A stretch of DNA of 9,441 nt from Chloroflexota bacterium (GTDB taxonomy: Bacteria; Chloroflexota; Anaerolineae; UBA4142): positions 1-9,441 of the forward strand of contig JACQGS010000298.1 of NCBI GenBank assembly GCA_016199405.1, given 5' to 3'. Within the stretch, counting starts at the first letter, position 1; each line of letters opens with the position of its first letter. The notes beneath the pieces were generated by a model that had not been told where the DNA came from, made no database searches, and was given only the letters and a program-made list of their open reading frames with translations. A program made the position numbers and the translations under genes. Below, piece after piece: positions 7,195 to 9,441 of this stretch.

Positions 7195-7294
7195 AGTCCA
7201 TCACAGATTTGAAGGGGCAGGCGTTCTCTAACGCCGCTTTTCAGGCAAAAACGCGCTAGAGAGCGCTTCCCCCTTTATGAACTTGTGATGGACT
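7195..7294. repeat. 100-bp REPIN/MITE-like inverted repeat, 3' of the kinase
   Basis: The ends are a perfect 11-bp inverted pair, AGTCCATCACA (7195-7205) and TGTGATGGACT (7284-7294). Inside, 7211-7236 is largely complementary to 7252-7275. Each arm also folds on itself: GGCGTT-CTCT-AACGCC (7220-7235) and GCGCT-AGAG-AGCGC (7253-7266). Two small hairpins in opposite orientation within a longer palindrome is the layout of a REP doublet (REPIN) or a short non-autonomous mobile element. GCGCCT occurs just outside both ends (7188-7193 and 7297-7302) and could be a target duplication, though it is a common word here. It lies 8 nt after the kinase stop and may stabilise the mRNA 3' end. No T-run follows. 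Confidence 0.65.
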
Positions 7295-7318
7295 CTGCGC
7301 CTAACAAAATGAATCCAG

Positions 7319-7370
7319 CCGAGAATGTTATTCCGAGAATATCACGCCGCGCGTGGCGTGTGTCCGGACA
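7319..7370. other. Short direct repeats and perfect palindrome, possible operator
   Basis: CCGAGAAT occurs twice (7319-7326 and 7333-7340), spaced by 6 nt. The first copy overlaps the inverted pair GAAT-GTT-ATTC. Further on, CACGCC (7343-7348) pairs with GGCGTG (7355-7360), and TGTCCGGACA (7361-7370) is a perfect 10-bp palindrome overlapping the first 43-bp repeat unit. This is the least GC-rich part of the gap before the hydrolase gene. No convincing -35/-10 pair could be fixed, so a regulatory role is a guess. Confidence 0.3.
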
Positions 7371-7451
7371 GAAACGCGGAAAGGGCAGCAGCCCAGCCGC
7401 GCTGGGCGGGACAGAAACGCGGAAAGGGTAGCAGCCCAGCCGCGCTGGGTG
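7366..7451. repeat. 43-bp tandem repeat, two copies, each with a hairpin
   Basis: Units 7366-7408 and 7409-7451 start with GGACAGAAACGCGGAAAGGG and differ at only a few positions; a third start (GGAC) follows at 7452. Each contains GCCCAGC-CGC-GCTGGGC, a 7-bp stem with a 3-nt loop. In unit 2 the last C is T, which keeps the RNA stem as a G-U pair. Two near-identical copies indicate recent duplication. The repeat lies between kinase and hydrolase genes, without a credible reading frame. Confidence 0.75.
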
Positions 7452-7496
7452 GGACCGCGGGCATCCTGCGGCGGGGTTTACGCGGAGCGTGACGAA

Positions 7497-7523
7497 GGAA
7501 GGGCTCAGGACGGCTGCCCTTCC
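7497..7523 (+). other. Perfect 8-bp hairpin in the leader region of the hydrolase gene
   Basis: GGAAGGGC (7497-7504) and GCCCTTCC (7516-7523) pair perfectly around an 11-nt loop, ending 30 nt before the ATG at 7554. No T-run follows, so it is not a normal terminator. It may be another dispersed repeat, or a leader structure if transcription starts upstream. Confidence 0.4.
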
Positions 7524-7553
7524 ACCCAACGGTAAGTTTCTGAGTGGAGCATT

Positions 7554-8384
7554 ATGCACTTGGGCAACGTTGAATTTTTTGTCGTGAGCGATGGCGCGGC
7601 GTTGAGCGATGGCGGCGGCATGTATGGATTGGTGCCGCGCGTGCTGTGGGAAAAAGTGACGCCGCCGGACGAATTGAATCGCGTGCCGACGCATCTGAAT
7701 TGCCTGCTGATCAAATCGGCGGGCAAAATTATTTTGGTGGACACCGGCTTGGGCGATAAACTCGACGCGCGCGGCGAAGCGAATTTTGGACGCACGGGCG
7801 GATCGAAATTGCTGGACGAGTTGGCGCGCGCTGGCGTGGCGCCGTGTGAGGTGGACATCGTCATCAACACGCATCTCCATCTCGATCATTGCGGCGGCAA
7901 CACGCGGCGCGAGAACGGCACGATCGTCGCGACCTTTCCGCGCGCGGAATATTGGATTCAACGTTTGGAATGGGCCGACGCGGCATTTCCCAACGAGCGA
8001 ACGCGCGGCACGTACTTGCCGGAAAATTTCGCGCCGCTCGGCGAGCAAGCGCGGCTGATAGACGGCGATACGCGCGTGACCAACGAGGTGCGTTGCCTCA
8101 TTACACGGGGGCACACCCGCGCGCATCAGAGCGTGCTGATTGAATCGGACGGCAAGCAAGCATTATTCCTCGGCGATATTGCCGGGCGCGCGGTTTTTTT
8201 GGAACGACTCGCCTGGATTCCGGCGTACGATGTCGAGCCGCTCGAAACGTTGGAAACGAAACGCCGCTTGCGCGAGTGGGCAATCGCAGAAAATATTTTG
8301 TTGATTTTTCAGCACGAATTTTTGCTGACGATGGGGTATATGCGTCGCGCGGGAGAGAAATGGTGGGTGGAGAAGGTGGAGTAA
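7554..8384 (+). CDS. Metallo-beta-lactamase-fold hydrolase
   Basis: This 276-aa cytoplasmic protein (no signal peptide) has the complete dinuclear metal site of the MBL superfamily: HLHLDH at 107-112 (ligands H107, H109, D111, H112), H187 in TRGHTRAHQS, bridging D208 in FLGDIAG, and H254 in FQHE. The N-terminal part has THLNCLLIKSAGKIILVDTGLGDKL, the strand and DTG turn typical of MBL hydrolases of the AHL-lactonase-like group. The substrate cannot be told from sequence; lactonase, thioesterase-like or other ester hydrolysis are all possible, so no symbol is given. The ATG at 7554 has GAGTGGAG with GGAG 4 nt upstream. It stands apart from the kinase operon (367 nt of repeats between) and ends before a strong terminator, so it is probably its own transcription unit. 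Confidence 0.92.
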   Translation: MHLGNVEFFVVSDGAALSDGGGMYGLVPRVLWEKVTPPDELNRVPTHLNCLLIKSAGKIILVDTGLGDKLDARGEANFGRTGGSKLLDELARAGVAPCEVDIVINTHLHLDHCGGNTRRENGTIVATFPRAEYWIQRLEWADAAFPNERTRGTYLPENFAPLGEQARLIDGDTRVTNEVRCLITRGHTRAHQSVLIESDGKQALFLGDIAGRAVFLERLAWIPAYDVEPLETLETKRRLREWAIAENILLIFQHEFLLTMGYMRRAGEKWWVEKVE

Positions 8385-8413
8385 GAGAGTGTGTGAGTAT
8401 GTGAGTGAAAATG

Positions 8414-8447
8414 AAACACTCCGACGCGAGGTCGGAGTGTTTTTTTT
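8414..8447 (+). terminator. Intrinsic terminator after the hydrolase gene
   Basis: AAACACTCCGAC (8414-8425), loop GCGAG (8426-8430) and GTCGGAGTGTTT (8431-8442) form a perfect 12-bp stem that runs into eight T (8440-8447). It lies 30 nt after the hydrolase stop. Read from the other strand, the stem is followed by TTTCATTTT, so it could also stop leftward transcripts from the converging gene at 8602-9372. Confidence 0.92.
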
Positions 8448-8601
8448 GTTTACGAGGAGCAGCAGAAATCGTGATGCAATGTGGCTAACTGACGGCACGC
8501 GGTTCAGCCGCCGACTTTGACAAGCCGTGCCGCGCGTACCCGCGCCGAAGGCGATCGGCTGTAAGCGCTTGGTGAGCGCAATGGGCGTGACAGAAAGCCA
8601 C
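8448..8601. other. Structured GC-rich spacer between converging genes
   Basis: No credible gene is visible. CGGCACG (8493-8499) pairs with CGTGCCG (8526-8532) across 26 nt, and GCGCT-TGGTG-AGCGC (8565-8579) forms a small hairpin. Several GCCG/CGGC words lie between. The stretch is GC-rich like the left side, whereas the gene that begins at 8602 is not, so it marks a composition boundary. It may be a dispersed repeat, a degraded element or the 3' UTR of the leftward gene. Confidence 0.4.
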
Positions 8602-9372
8602 TCAAGACACTGCTGGCTTTTGAGCGGTTTCCTTAACTGCTACGCTCCATTGCGTTTCTAACCCCCATCTCTGAATAACGTCATGGAATCTCTGTTTCAA
8701 CTCCGGCAGACCACTCATGCTAAGAACATATTCGTCTGCTAACATGACTAACACCATCGCAAGCAGCATATCACGGATGTGTGCCCGTGTTAGGAGTACT
8801 ACGGTCGGGGATGTCTGTGACTTCTTGATGATCAAGTCCCGCTCGAAGTACTTGAGCGCTACTTGTTCGTTGCTGAAGTCTAGGCAAATAACAAAATCAG
8901 ATAACATCGGCAACTCGGGGTCAAAATCCCAAGTGCTCATGTCTAGGATTTTCTTCGTGAGCAAAGTGTAACTCTGAGGCTTGTTGAGGAACAGAGCAAT
9001 CCCTCGTTGTCTAACATTCAGCGGCATCAAGTATTCCAAGTCAAGGGCTTTAGTCTCAGTCCAAGGGATTTCGCCTAGTATTCTGTATCCGAACAGTCGC
9101 AGGTGGTCTATGAACAGCGCTGCAATCTTGCTATCTGGCAAGTGGAACACCGCTCGGTCAATCTCAGCCTTGACTTGGTTGAAGTCTTGCTCTGTGAGCA
9201 ATGGACTCAAAACCCAATCTGACACCAAACCCCTCGCGAAGTCTGCGAAGGTCAGCTCGGGCGTGCCATTGACAGATATTACTCGCAACGGTGACTCGAA
9301 GCCCAAATCCATCGGCAAAAGGAGTTGTGTTCTTAACCGCTTTGTCACATATTGGTAGGTGAGAATTGTCAC
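8602..9372 (-). CDS. Hypothetical protein of unlike base composition
   Basis: This 256-aa protein matches no family I recognise. It looks like a soluble alpha/beta protein with a hydrophobic helix near 201-212 (DMLLAMVLVMLA), which could be buried or membrane-associated. Other visible blocks are SDWVLSPLLTEQDF (51-64), LRLFGYRILGEIPW (91-104), SDFVICLDFSNEQVALKYFE (158-177) and VVLLTRAHIRD (191-201). No nucleotide-binding loop, metal cluster or signal peptide is evident. The start taken is GTG at 9372-9370, right after an in-frame TAG; there is no clear ribosome site, so GTG 9348-9346 or ATG 9312-9310 are alternatives. GC is about 43-47% in sampled lines, against 60-68% to the left, which suggests horizontal acquisition. 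It converges on the hydrolase gene. Confidence 0.72.
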   Translation of the reverse strand: MTILTYQYVTKRLRTQLLLPMDLGFESPLRVISVNGTPELTFADFARGLVSDWVLSPLLTEQDFNQVKAEIDRAVFHLPDSKIAALFIDHLRLFGYRILGEIPWTETKALDLEYLMPLNVRQRGIALFLNKPQSYTLLTKKILDMSTWDFDPELPMLSDFVICLDFSNEQVALKYFERDLIIKKSQTSPTVVLLTRAHIRDMLLAMVLVMLADEYVLSMSGLPELKQRFHDVIQRWGLETQWSVAVKETAQKPAVS

Positions 9373-9441
9373 CTATTGATTGTGGAAATCGTCGAGCCAA
9401 GCCAATTGCACAAAGCGATTCTTGCCTCGATTCCGTTGCCA
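9369..9441 (-). CDS. Possible C-terminus of an upstream gene entering from the right edge
   Basis: Two leftward frames are open from the window edge. One ends in TGA at 9371-9369, overlapping the GTG start of the next gene as GTGA, and would end ALCNWLGSTISTINR. The other ends in TAG at 9375-9373, directly abutting that GTG, and would end VQLAWLDDFHNQ. Either fits a translationally coupled partner, which would also explain why the downstream gene has no ribosome site of its own. With only about 70 nt visible, chance openness is quite possible. Confidence 0.3.
   Translation of the reverse strand, partial: GNGIEARIALCNWLGSTISTINR

Noticed and set aside
7366..7455. CRISPR array
   Set aside because: The two units are contiguous with no spacers, there are only two copies, and no cas genes are present.
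7275..8159. 294-aa leftward open frame opposite the MBL gene and its upstream repeats
   Set aside because: It is antisense to a gene with a full metal site, starts within that gene and runs through noncoding repeats. Its Arg/His/Ala-rich make-up is typical of shadow frames in GC-rich DNA.
8480..8600. Integron attC-like site near GGCTAAC
   Set aside because: The 7-mer has one mismatch to RYYYAAC and no GTTRRRY partner occurs within the needed distance; no integrase is in the window.
9164..9400. 78-aa leftward frame overlapping the hypothetical gene
   Set aside because: It lies in another frame of the 256-aa gene and has no recognisable features; the longer frame is more protein-like.

Overview
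The window is GC-rich (about 60-68% in most lines), gene-dense bacterial chromosome. It begins inside a housekeeping secA gene and ends in a lower-GC accessory stretch. SecA with a greatly lengthened scaffold/wing region, a KaiC-like ATPase, a multi-GAF histidine kinase and many short palindromic intergenic repeats together suggest a Chloroflexota (Anaerolineae-like) bacterium. This placement rests on recognised style, not on a search.

Layout. (1) 1-2255, plus strand: the C-terminal two thirds or so of SecA, ending in a zinc-binding SEC-C tail. A G/C palindrome sits in frame in its linker, and a 7-nt tandem repeat supplies its last codons and stop. (2) 2256-2386: repeat and hairpin, then a good sigma70-type promoter (TTGCGA-N17-TAGAAT, extended -10). 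(3) 2387-7186: five consecutive plus-strand genes that look like one operon. They are a small winged-helix-like protein, a single-domain KaiC/RadA-type ATPase, two small membrane proteins with about three helices each, and a 961-aa membrane histidine kinase (2 TM, PAS, three GAF domains, HisKA, HATPase). (4) 7187-7553: 367 bases without a credible gene but full of repeats, namely a 100-bp REPIN/MITE-like inverted repeat, two copies of a 43-bp tandem repeat, and several hairpins. (5) 7554-8384: a metallo-beta-lactamase-fold hydrolase with a complete metal site, closed by a textbook intrinsic terminator at 8414-8447. (6) 8448-8601: structured GC-rich noncoding DNA. (7) 8602-9441, minus strand: an unrecognised 256-aa protein of clearly lower GC (about 43-47%), perhaps translationally coupled to a gene running off the right edge. 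This reads as acquired DNA.

How the genes may work together. The 2387-7186 cluster is the most interesting part. A KaiC-type ATPase and a DNA-binding-like partner are co-directional with a multi-sensor kinase and two small membrane proteins, and no response regulator is present in the window. A plausible but unproven reading is a membrane-linked signalling unit in which kinase, membrane partners and ATPase switch share an input, and the winged-helix protein or an unlinked regulator gives the output. SecA (protein export) and the MBL hydrolase are probably neighbours only.
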